This document shows positions 44,674 through 52,915 of a stretch of 64,000 bases of DNA, piece after piece. A program made the position numbers and the translations under genes. The number at the start of each line of letters is the position of its first letter. Within the stretch, counting starts at the first letter, position 1. Source of the DNA: Puniceicoccaceae bacterium (GTDB taxonomy: Bacteria; Verrucomicrobiota; Verrucomicrobiia; Opitutales; JAFGAQ01); the NCBI GenBank assembly GCA_028285755.1, contig JANQOQ010000004.1, positions 322,720 through 386,719 of the forward strand, written 5' to 3'. Below the pieces are notes generated by a model. That model was not told the origin of the DNA and ran no database searches. It saw only the letters and a program-made list of their open reading frames with translations.

Positions 44674-45849
44674 ATGAATCACACACCCATAGCAGCTACC
44701 TTTAACTGCCCGCCTATCCTACTTAGCGGAGGAGGCTCAAGCAACGAATTAGGCAACCTGGCTAAGCGCCTGCGTGGCAGCAGGATACTCCTGATTACGG
44801 ACAAATTCCTGGTCAATAAGGGGATCGCTTCCCGCTTTGTTGATTTATTAAGGTCTGCTGATGTAGATGCAGAGATATTCAGCGACATTCAACCGGACCC
44901 AACCGACGCGAATGTACGTGCAGGCGTTGAAGCATGTCGAAACCTGAATGCAGATGCAATCGTCAGCCTCGGGGGCGGCAGCCCTATAGATGCAGGCAAA
45001 GTGGTCGCTGTCTCGGCGGCCCACGAAGGCCCCATCCGTCAATTTCAGGGTTATCATCAAGTTCCGAAGAAAGGCCTTCCCTTTATCGCGATCCCCACAA
45101 CTGCCGGTACTGGCAGTGAGGTAACCAAGGTAGCGGTAATCACCGATACCGAACGCAACATAAAGATGATGATGCTCGACGAATATCTCATGCCCGATGC
45201 AGCAATTGTCGACTATGAGTTAAGCATGTCGATGCCCCCGGCGCTCACCGCTAACGTAGGAGTGGATACGCTCACACATGGCATCGAGGCCTTTGTTTCA
45301 CATAAAGCGAATTTAATGACCGACCCTCTCGCGCTCTCTTGCATCCGTTTGTCAGCGAGCAATCTTGAAAGCGCTTATCATAAGCCTAATAGTCGTGAGG
45401 CTCGTGAAGCTATGGCTATGGCTGCCTGTCACGGTGGCCTGGCATTTGCCAACAGCAGTGTCTGCCTGGTTCATGGAATGAGCCGACCCATCGGAGCTGT
45501 TTATCATCTTCCGCACGGACTGTCAAACGCAGTGCTGCTACCCGAAGTTACCCGATTCTCCATTCACGGCGCCCGTGCACGCTACGCACAAATTTCACGC
45601 ACGATGGGTTTAAGCACTGAATACCATTCTGATGAAGAAGCTTCAGAACTACTGATTAAGGGATTAGAATCTCAGAATAATACACTCAAAATACCAAAAC
45701 TGGGTGAATGCCTAAATATTACAAAAAAAGAATTTCTTAAAGGCCTAGATAAAATGGCAACGGATGCTTTAGATTCGGGCAGTCCGGCGAATAACCCGGT
45801 AGTTCCTACGAAAGCTGAAATTATAGAGATCTATAAAAGAGCCTTTTAA
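44674..45849 (+). CDS. Iron-containing (group III) alcohol dehydrogenase
   Basis: 391 residues from the ATG at 44674, which has AAGGATGG just before it and begins two bases after the mmsA stop; an ATG at 44650 would overlap mmsA and adds an unlikely eight residues. NAD site: VSLGGGSPIDAGKVVAV. Metal ligands: Asp in GVDTLTHGIEAFVS, and His in LVHGMSRPIGAVYHLPHGLS. It interconverts an alcohol and an aldehyde or ketone. From about 45600 to the stop the base composition turns clearly AT-rich, unlike the first three-quarters of the gene. Last gene of the operon. Confidence 0.9.
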   Translation: MNHTPIAATFNCPPILLSGGGSSNELGNLAKRLRGSRILLITDKFLVNKGIASRFVDLLRSADVDAEIFSDIQPDPTDANVRAGVEACRNLNADAIVSLGGGSPIDAGKVVAVSAAHEGPIRQFQGYHQVPKKGLPFIAIPTTAGTGSEVTKVAVITDTERNIKMMMLDEYLMPDAAIVDYELSMSMPPALTANVGVDTLTHGIEAFVSHKANLMTDPLALSCIRLSASNLESAYHKPNSREAREAMAMAACHGGLAFANSSVCLVHGMSRPIGAVYHLPHGLSNAVLLPEVTRFSIHGARARYAQISRTMGLSTEYHSDEEASELLIKGLESQNNTLKIPKLGECLNITKKEFLKGLDKMATDALDSGSPANNPVVPTKAEIIEIYKRAF

Positions 45850-45917
45850 GCATTCAGATCAAAATTGTATGTTGGTATACAAATGATGGTTTGTAATTTC
45901 TATAAACCAAAGATTTA

Positions 45918-47699
45918 CTAAGGCTGTCTGCCATATAAACTTCTATCAACAGTCAGGATGTCTTCAAAATCTGCATATTGCAACCTATCACTTTTAACCA
46001 CGAGAGTGTTATCTCCATTCACTTGGTTATTGCCGATTATCTGCATCGTCCCCCTGTTATTCTGATGAGCATAGTAGTCGTGCCCTTTTGATGCATTGAT
46101 TATATTATTGTATACTTTGATAGCAGCACTGCCTTCATCAGTATAAATACCAAATGCCAATTTTTCGCAGCCACCGGTCTCCTCTATCAGGTTATTGGAT
46201 ATAACAGTCCCCGGCTGAAAGCCTACAGTATATATACCTGCTCCATCTGAAACATATTGAAGGCATTTATATACGTAATTTCTATTCACCAAATTGTTAT
46301 GAGTATTGCTCGGTATCTGATCCCACCTCCAACCTAAACTAATACCCGTGTAAGGCATACTTCGGATTGTATTGTGTTCAATCACTACATGATTTGCATA
46401 AGCAACCAGTATCCCTACACCCCCAAGATCCGTAGTAGCACAATTCGTAATTAAGTTATTTTTAATCTTAATATCACTTGGCGCATCAACTGGATTTGAA
46501 AAGTCATAATAGAGCGGATGTCCCTCTCCAACATAGTCAGAAGGCGCTCCAACCTGAATAACATTTGAGCCTACATCAAAGAAAATATTGTTTGTGATTT
46601 CTATATTTCTGCTTCCCGCATTGAGTGCAATAGCACCTTCTCCCAATTGAGAAAAGGCGCTGTTCTGGATAGAGATGTTGCGTGCATGCTCAATCTCAAT
46701 GATCGCGGGGGGTGCAAATACGGGTTTACCAATTTCGGTTCCCCAATAGCCCGCTTGAATACCCTTACGTTCTACTTCACCCATTTTCCAGTTGGAATAT
46801 TGGAAGTGAATGCCATCGATGATTATGTTGCTTACTGGGTTGCCCTCTACACCTTTTATAGATATCGTCGATGCAGTAACGGGATAATAATATTCAGCGT
46901 TATTTGGATCTACATCTGAGTATAGATAGCAATAACCATTTACTTTGTCGAGATACCATTCATCCTGTTTATCTACGAATATCAGGTGATTCTCGAAGTG
47001 TATTCGGTCGCTAACCCCCACCTTAGTGCTGCTGCATTCGGGCCCGACTTCCGTAACTGTTTCAATGATGCTTCCATCCCCGTTTGTATCAACCATTTCC
47101 AAATACTGACGCACATAGTGCCATTGCCCTGTTGCATGCAGCTCAATTTCACTAATACGATCTTCAACTGGGAATTTGTTCTCAATGCTTAGCGTTCGTC
47201 CTTCCGCATTAACTCTAGTTGGGTACACCCAACTATTAGGCCAGCGCGATCTTAATAGCCTCTTATCGCCCTTGAATAATTGATTAAAACGATCACTTAG
47301 CTCTGTTTTCCATAAATTTCTCTCTACTTGCTGCCAGGTTGAGCTGATTTTCCTACCTCCTGAAAATACCACCTTTTCGCCATCTTTAGATTTCAGGGTT
47401 AGTGCATCAATATTCGAAAGTCTCTCCTTATAAATCTCTATAGGACGGTCTACAAAATACAAACCTCCTTGAATGACTATTTCAATTTTAACATCCCCTC
47501 TAGTATGTTCATTAGACAGTTCATAACACTCTTCAATCGCCTCATGGATAGAGGAAAAATAGAAGTCATTTTTTTTATCATCTAACTCCACAATTTTATC
47601 CTCAGGCATTACCCTCAAAAGATAATCTGCTGGCTCTTTTCCAAAAATCGAGCAACTACTTACCAATAGAATAAATAATAAATATATTTTTAATTTCAT
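45918..47699 (-). CDS. Secreted right-handed beta-helix protein, GH141-like
   Basis: 593 residues. Signal peptide MKLKIYLLFILLVSSCSIFG with a possible lipobox Cys (LVSSC). Residues 40-100 hold the EAIEECYEL and KIEIVIQGGLYFVDRPIEIY start common to GH141 and related helices. Middle parts LLRSRWPNSW and YLDKVNGYCYLYSD are typical of that family; residues 330-560 form the coils (NISIQNSAFSQLGEGAIALN, IEITNNIFFDVGSNVIQ, NHVVIEHNTIRSMPYTGIS). GH141 includes fucosidase and xylanase activities, but other pectin- or sulfated-glycan-acting proteins share the fold. Outside or periplasmic. 19 bp after the symporter gene, same operon. Confidence 0.75.
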   Translation of the reverse strand: MKLKIYLLFILLVSSCSIFGKEPADYLLRVMPEDKIVELDDKKNDFYFSSIHEAIEECYELSNEHTRGDVKIEIVIQGGLYFVDRPIEIYKERLSNIDALTLKSKDGEKVVFSGGRKISSTWQQVERNLWKTELSDRFNQLFKGDKRLLRSRWPNSWVYPTRVNAEGRTLSIENKFPVEDRISEIELHATGQWHYVRQYLEMVDTNGDGSIIETVTEVGPECSSTKVGVSDRIHFENHLIFVDKQDEWYLDKVNGYCYLYSDVDPNNAEYYYPVTASTISIKGVEGNPVSNIIIDGIHFQYSNWKMGEVERKGIQAGYWGTEIGKPVFAPPAIIEIEHARNISIQNSAFSQLGEGAIALNAGSRNIEITNNIFFDVGSNVIQVGAPSDYVGEGHPLYYDFSNPVDAPSDIKIKNNLITNCATTDLGGVGILVAYANHVVIEHNTIRSMPYTGISLGWRWDQIPSNTHNNLVNRNYVYKCLQYVSDGAGIYTVGFQPGTVISNNLIEETGGCEKLAFGIYTDEGSAAIKVYNNIINASKGHDYYAHQNNRGTMQIIGNNQVNGDNTLVVKSDRLQYADFEDILTVDRSLYGRQP

Positions 47700-47718
47700 A
47701 TGCTAGAATTTCTATAAT

Positions 47719-49272
47719 TTAAATAAAATACGCATAGATCGCTGCCATTATGACCGCTAGGACTAACCACAAAATCAGGATATACTTAGATTGATTTTCA
47801 TATCCTTCTTTAAAGCTTGGCATACTCAAAGAGCTTTCTTGAGGCCTTGGAAATAGCCACGAGAATATAGCCATAAAAACAGAAAGACCTACAAATAAGT
47901 AGAAAGTAATGAGTAAAAAGTGGGGCCAGGTAAAAGTGCTTGGCCATTTGGCGAGATACATCACTCCAATTGCTATGCTGGGTATGTTGCCGATCAGTAG
48001 TGTGTAATAGGCTGCTCTTGGGCTTGCCCATGAGAAAAATGCTCCGAATAGGAATATGACAACCAATGAGGGTGAAAGGAACGAAAAGATCGAATTAATA
48101 AGGTCAAATAGCTGCATGCCTTCAACATTGCTTAAGCCATAGGCGATTATTATGCCCAATAAAGTAATGGCGAAAGTTGACCATTTGCCCAGCGTGGCCG
48201 CCTGGTTAGGCTCCAGCCTCTTGTTCGTAAATTGTTGCCAAATATCCAGAGTAAAAATGGTGCTACCCGAATTCAACATCGAGTTTATTGTGCTGATTAA
48301 AGCTGCAACTAATACCGCGACGATAAGCCCAATCATACCATGTGGCAGATAGCCGGTTACCATAGTCATAAATGCTTCATCAGGATTATCTAAATCTGGG
48401 TAAAGCCCACGGCAAATAAGACCCGGAAGAAAGAAGATCACTGGTATCAGCAGCTTCAAATAGGAAGTAAAGACTATGCCTAATCGAGCATGATTTAAGT
48501 CGTTGGCAGCAAGTGAGCGCTGCACTATAGTTTGATTCGTACACCAAAACCAAGTAGCCATAACCGGGTAGCCAAGTATTATAGCATGCCAGGGATAGAC
48601 CGGGTCATTAGATGCACGAAATAATTTCCAATGATCATCGGGAGTTGAATCACGTAAAGTTTGCCAACCGCCTAGAGCATCCAGCCCAATCCAGACGAGT
48701 ACTGCACATGCCACGATCATAAAAATGGACTGGAATGAGTCGGTGATTACAACGGCTTCGAGACCCCCGGTAATTGTAAAGCTCGCGGAAATAGCCGCCA
48801 TAAACAGTATGGATACAAGCAATGGCCATCCCAATATTTGACTGAGCAATAAACTACCTGCAAAGAGCACGGAACCCACACCTATTGTGATCTGAAGAAC
48901 TATGATCCAAGAAAGCAAATCACGTGTTCTTTCATCATACCTTAATCTTATAAACTGAGGCAGGGTTACAATACCTGACTTCATGTAAAATGGCAGGAAT
49001 ACACTTGCGTAAAGGAGAAGGAATATCCACGCGAGCCATTCGAAATTATTAGCTACCATACCATAAGCATAAGCCACACCGGCAGAGCTAATAAGCATCA
49101 TAGGACTAACATTTGTACCAAAAATTGATAAACCAATCGTATACCACTTGAGTTTCCGCCCCGCTAAAAAATAATCTTCACTGTGCTTTCTGCGAAAAGA
49201 TATAAAAAAGCCTAAACCAACAAGGATAACTAAATAAATCGCAACGACTGCAAAATCCAGAGTATTTAACAT
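47719..49272 (-). CDS. Sodium/solute symporter (SSS family), sugar-type
   Basis: 517 residues from the ATG at 49272 (MLNTLDFAVVAIYLVILVGL); an ATG at 49323 would add a hydrophilic leader overlapping the preceding gene. About 13-14 membrane helices are visible. SSS hallmarks: SEDYFLAGRKLKWYTIGLSI then FGTNVSPMM near TM1-2, and a central ALISTINSMLNSGSTIFTLD. Distinct sugar/uronate carriers of this family are common in Opitutales glycan loci. Probably imports the sugar released by the neighbouring secreted enzymes. Confidence 0.9.
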   Translation of the reverse strand: MLNTLDFAVVAIYLVILVGLGFFISFRRKHSEDYFLAGRKLKWYTIGLSIFGTNVSPMMLISSAGVAYAYGMVANNFEWLAWIFLLLYASVFLPFYMKSGIVTLPQFIRLRYDERTRDLLSWIIVLQITIGVGSVLFAGSLLLSQILGWPLLVSILFMAAISASFTITGGLEAVVITDSFQSIFMIVACAVLVWIGLDALGGWQTLRDSTPDDHWKLFRASNDPVYPWHAIILGYPVMATWFWCTNQTIVQRSLAANDLNHARLGIVFTSYLKLLIPVIFFLPGLICRGLYPDLDNPDEAFMTMVTGYLPHGMIGLIVAVLVAALISTINSMLNSGSTIFTLDIWQQFTNKRLEPNQAATLGKWSTFAITLLGIIIAYGLSNVEGMQLFDLINSIFSFLSPSLVVIFLFGAFFSWASPRAAYYTLLIGNIPSIAIGVMYLAKWPSTFTWPHFLLITFYLFVGLSVFMAIFSWLFPRPQESSLSMPSFKEGYENQSKYILILWLVLAVIMAAIYAYFI

Positions 49273-49280
49273 TTGCTTAA

Positions 49281-50726
49281 TTAATCGGTTAAATGATCTT
49301 TCAGTTCTTTGCTCCGCGGCCAATCAAGCTCTACATACTGTTTTCTCAATTCATTTTGCAGCTCTCCTGCGCCCAACTTTATATAAGGCATGTTTTGAGG
49401 ACTATTAGCTGCCAATACAGTCGCGACTCCCGCAGCTTGCCCCAGTTGCATCATCGTACGGGATAAGCGACAGCTCGATGCAGCTATATTGCTGAATGAT
49501 GCTGCACGTGAAGCAATGAGCAAATTCTCTGAGTTTTTTGGAATAAGGCATCGGAAAGGTACACCGTAAGGCTCTCTAATTTCCTTACAGAATGAATCTT
49601 CGACTCCATGAGGATCCATGGAATGATCCGCAATAGTAATGATATCATCATGACTTTGCCTACTTAAACCACTGGTTAGATCATGCTCAGTAAGTATATA
49701 CTCTCCGGTTACCCTGTAGGTTTCCCTGACACCGGGTGATAATGCAAAATTCGAAATTCTATAACTCCGAAATTCCTGATAATTAGTCTGCAAATAATGC
49801 CAGTGCGCTAGGGCGCGCTTCTTACATTCCAGATAAGCATCTTTATGACTTAGCTTCATGTAATCCACGCCCGACATAGCCGGAAGCATGTTTATATTGA
49901 AGTCTCCATTGGGGTATTGCACAATACTTGCCAATGGGAAGTCTTTATCCCACCAGCAATTATTTGGCAGATTGTATGACAGATTCTCAATACCTGCTTC
50001 CTCCGTGGGTGTTATTCTGTATATGAGCGATACCCCATTAATTTCATTTACGGGTATATCAGGCGCATTTGGTTCTCCGAAGACCTCTTTGGATTCGCGA
50101 CCAAACATCATTTTCGCTCCAAATAGCTTACATATGAAGCCACTATCCGTAGAATCGATGAAGTAACGGGCTGATACGGTATCTCCGGTTTTCAGAAACA
50201 AATGACTTATCCTATTGCTATTTTTTTCGACTCCAACTACCTGGGTGTTCTTTAAAATTTTGCAGCCATAGTCTTGTAGTATCTTTTCTACTGTATTGCT
50301 GTATATTTGTGGTTCAAATACGACCCCATGCCAGTATTTTTTAACAAAATCCTTATCTTCTTTTAGAGACCTGGCACCATGTCTACGTAATGTGTCTATG
50401 TATTTCTTGGAGGGATCGATACGAATATCTGCACCCGGCGGGAATTCACTATTCCCTCGATTATCGAGCCAGCTGCAATGTCGTGCAAAAGAATAGATAC
50501 CGACGGCACCCTCTATATCTTTGAGGTATTCGTAAATATCGTAGGGAATACCTGTTCCCCCCACTCCCATTTCCCATATCGATACGCCTCCATGACTGGC
50601 ATTGCCACCGATTAGCTCATTCTTTTCAATGAGTAATACCTCTAAACCCAAGCGTGATGCTGCAATCGCAGCTCCTATCCCCCCGCTACCTGCACCTACA
50701 ACTACCAAATCATATTGGTTGCTCAT
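49281..50726 (-). CDS. FAD-dependent oxidoreductase (FAD_oxidored family), paralogue
   Basis: 481 residues from the ATG at 50726 (MSNQYDLVVVGAGSGGIGAA); upstream ATGs add 16 residues without pattern. FAD motif VVVGAGSGGIGAAIAASRLG, then LIGGNASHGGVSIWEMGVGG. The C-terminal part (ADHSMDPHGVED, PFRCLIPKNSENLLIASRAA, SSCRLSRTMMQLGQAAGVA) parallels 36541-37977 motif for motif. Both lack a signal peptide. It lies upstream of the symporter gene (9-bp gap) and downstream of the SDR remnant. Reaction unknown; oxidation of a sugar or sugar acid is often assumed for this family in such loci. Confidence 0.85.
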   Translation of the reverse strand: MSNQYDLVVVGAGSGGIGAAIAASRLGLEVLLIEKNELIGGNASHGGVSIWEMGVGGTGIPYDIYEYLKDIEGAVGIYSFARHCSWLDNRGNSEFPPGADIRIDPSKKYIDTLRRHGARSLKEDKDFVKKYWHGVVFEPQIYSNTVEKILQDYGCKILKNTQVVGVEKNSNRISHLFLKTGDTVSARYFIDSTDSGFICKLFGAKMMFGRESKEVFGEPNAPDIPVNEINGVSLIYRITPTEEAGIENLSYNLPNNCWWDKDFPLASIVQYPNGDFNINMLPAMSGVDYMKLSHKDAYLECKKRALAHWHYLQTNYQEFRSYRISNFALSPGVRETYRVTGEYILTEHDLTSGLSRQSHDDIITIADHSMDPHGVEDSFCKEIREPYGVPFRCLIPKNSENLLIASRAASFSNIAASSCRLSRTMMQLGQAAGVATVLAANSPQNMPYIKLGAGELQNELRKQYVELDWPRSKELKDHLTD

Positions 50727-50785
50727 TGTGGATTTATGCGGGGTCATTTCGGGGTTCAGCATCATTATTAACAAGGCAGTATTTT

Positions 50786-51130
50786 CTAAACCAAAGGTAA
50801 TAAGGTAATTTCAGGTATTACCCAATGTTCTGGTAACGAACATATATCTACGCAGAGATTTCCAATATCAGCAGGTTGAATCATTCTATCGCCTAGATCT
50901 TTTTCCACATCGGGTAAATTCGACGAGTTCGCAAAATCGGTAGTTCCCCAGGAAGGAGTAATGCAAACGGCACGAACATCGTGAGGCCCCATTTCCAAAT
51001 ATAAGCCGCCGCCAGTGTTTCTAGACCTGCTTTGGCAATCCCCTTCACCGAATCCGTCAGAAGCTCCTATGACTATAGCGACTTTGCCGCTTAAGCGTTT
51101 ATTACTTTCACTCATAGCATAATAACCCAT
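50786..51130 (-). pseudogene. Short-chain dehydrogenase gene with internal deletion
   Basis: The remaining 114 residues join an SDR N-terminus (SGKVAIVIGASDGFGEG, the cofactor loop) to an SDR C-terminus (MGPHDVRAVCITPSWGTTDF ... IQPADIGNLCVDIC and PEITLLPLV). Between them about 140 residues are missing, including the Tyr-x3-Lys active site. Near the junction a second frame reads KAGLETLAAAYI, the residues normally right after the catalytic Tyr-x3-Lys, so a frameshift accompanies the deletion. Normal SDRs have about 250 residues. It is non-functional and sits between the sulfatase and the FAD gene. Confidence 0.72.
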
Positions 51131-52591
51131 TTACTCTTCGGTTGGCCAAGGATATGTGTTTTGACCTGCACTCTCAGAATATGGACCCGGCGGAATTGTC
51201 GAAAACCAGCTTAGCAACTCTTCTTTCATAGGCTTCAATACCGAGGGATTCTGAGTTGCCTGATTATTTAATTCGCTAGGGTTTTCGATGAGATTATACA
51301 GCTCAATGCGGCTTTGATCAGGATTCATCAATAATTTCCAGTCACCTTGCATCATTGCAAGTGAAGGACTGCGATCAATGTATTCCCCAAAAATTTCATA
51401 GCGCCATTCCCAGAATTTCGGTTTGCTACGCTTGAAGTCTTTCCCAAGCCATCCGCTTGAAACATCTTCTCCATCAATTTCAGAAAGAACATAACCTATT
51501 GGGTAATTGAGACCGCAAAGTTTTACCAAGGTAGGAATCAAATCAACTCCTGAAAAAACAGTTTCGTTATCCACGGTGGACTCCTCAATTACATCGGGTA
51601 ATTTTGCAATGAATGGCACGCGAATCCCTCCCTCATACAAACTCCTTTTAAACCCCCTAAAAGGGCCTGTACTTCCCGCTGCACTATGAGAAGCTGTGGT
51701 TATATCCACTACTTCAGGACCATTATCACTGGTAAAAATAATTAGGGTATTATCCTCAAGTCCCATCGCTTCTAGTTCTTTCAGGAAATCGCCGATTTGC
51801 TGATCCATGGCAGTCATAGCTGCATAGTAAACCTGCGTGCTCCCATAAAAAGGGACTTCTTCATTGTAATGCTTTCTAGAATAGGGATTCGCTGAAAATC
51901 TCTCAAATTCAGCTAATTGCTCTTTGGACGGTGCTAACACTGTATGTGGATCCACAATCCATGCGCTGACATAAAACGGTGTTGATCTATGTCTCTTAAT
52001 AAAATCCAGGGTTTCATCTAATACCATCTTCGTAGCCACGGGACGGTTAGAGGGCTTCCAAAGATCGAAACCTGAAGTATCATTACTGGTGTTTGAACGA
52101 TGTTCATCAAAGCCATAGGCATCGGGTAACGGAGCATCAGGGGTATGCCCCAAGTGCCACTTGCCAAAGTGAGCAGTCGCATAATCGTTTGCTTTAAAAA
52201 TATCTGCCAGGGTAGTAATATCCGGATCCAGGAAATCAGCCATGCCTCGTCTTGAGTTGATTTCATGAGTCGAAAGATGACCGTGTATGCCTAATCTTGC
52301 AGGGTATTTTCCGGTTAAAAATGCAGCACGAGTCGGAGAACATACGGTTGAATTAGTGTAAAATCGCGTAAACAGCCTTCCCTCTGAAGCGAGTCTATCG
52401 AGATAAGGAGTTTTAAAATGCTCGTTTCCATAGCTGCTAAGATCACCCCACCCCAGATCATCTGCTAGTATAAATATAACATTTGGTTTTTGATCCTGAT
52501 GATCCGAAGCAAGTGCAACCATTTTATAGCCCCAACAAACAATGGAGGATAATAAGATTAATTTTAATCCTTGGTTATAATTCGTTTTCAT
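51131..52591 (-). CDS. Secreted type I sulfatase, arylsulfatase A-like
   Basis: 486 residues from the ATG at 52591 (MKTNYNQGLKLILLSSIVCW, signal peptide to about 29); an ATG 24 bases earlier overlaps the isomerase remnant. Metal site IFILADDLGWGD. Formylglycine motif CSPTR with Cys-84 in NSTVCSPTRAAFLTGKYPAR. Later ligands: GKWHLGHTP and FTSDNGPEV. This is the common S1 arylsulfatase pattern (for example S1_16-like), different from the CGPSR enzyme at 14381. It would desulfate an extracellular glycan. It lies between two broken genes in the same direction. Confidence 0.9.
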   Translation of the reverse strand: MKTNYNQGLKLILLSSIVCWGYKMVALASDHQDQKPNVIFILADDLGWGDLSSYGNEHFKTPYLDRLASEGRLFTRFYTNSTVCSPTRAAFLTGKYPARLGIHGHLSTHEINSRRGMADFLDPDITTLADIFKANDYATAHFGKWHLGHTPDAPLPDAYGFDEHRSNTSNDTSGFDLWKPSNRPVATKMVLDETLDFIKRHRSTPFYVSAWIVDPHTVLAPSKEQLAEFERFSANPYSRKHYNEEVPFYGSTQVYYAAMTAMDQQIGDFLKELEAMGLEDNTLIIFTSDNGPEVVDITTASHSAAGSTGPFRGFKRSLYEGGIRVPFIAKLPDVIEESTVDNETVFSGVDLIPTLVKLCGLNYPIGYVLSEIDGEDVSSGWLGKDFKRSKPKFWEWRYEIFGEYIDRSPSLAMMQGDWKLLMNPDQSRIELYNLIENPSELNNQATQNPSVLKPMKEELLSWFSTIPPGPYSESAGQNTYPWPTEE

Positions 52592-52598
52592 ATATTTT

Positions 52599-52856
52599 TT
52601 AACAAAAGTGCTCAATTTTCAGATTTAGAGCAAAGTATTGCTCACATAGGTCTTCAAGCTGCCTTATACCTGCATCATCAATATGAGGACTAACCGTTGA
52701 AATCAATTCATCGCCAATACAAATTTCCAACGTCTTAAATCCAAAATCATTCGCGATTTTGAAGTGTTGCTTAATTGGCAGTTCGCGAAAACCCCACCAA
52801 CCGCAGCCTACTTTAATATGTTTTTCTAGTGACACAAAATATATAAAAGGCCTCAC
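52599..52856 (-). pseudogene. Truncated sugar isomerase/epimerase (xylose-isomerase-like barrel)
   Basis: Only the first ~75 residues of a TIM-barrel isomerase remain: VGCGWWGFRELPIKQHF, ANDFGFKTLEICIGDEL and DDAGIRQLEDLCEQY, then the frame ends (LKIEHFC). Full members have about 270-300 residues, as the intact one at 60890. The only start codon, a GTG at 52856, lies inside the TonB-receptor terminator hairpin, so the 5' end is also damaged or unexpressed. Confidence 0.65.
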
Positions 52857-52876
52857 CCCTTTAAGATGAGGCCTTT
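52846..52876 (-). terminator. Intrinsic terminator after the TonB receptor gene
   Basis: On the minus strand AAAGGCCTCA pairs with TGAGGCCTTT (10-bp stem, 11-nt loop), followed by TTATATATTTT. It lies 40 bp past the receptor stop codon. Confidence 0.85.
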
Positions 52877-52915
52877 ACTGAACTGTAGATGCTTGAGGTA
52901 ATATCTACCTTTAGA

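Noticed and set aside
45862-45890. Hairpin TTGTAT/GTATACAA between convergent genes as a terminator
   Set aside because: Short imperfect stem without a T-run; too weak to annotate.
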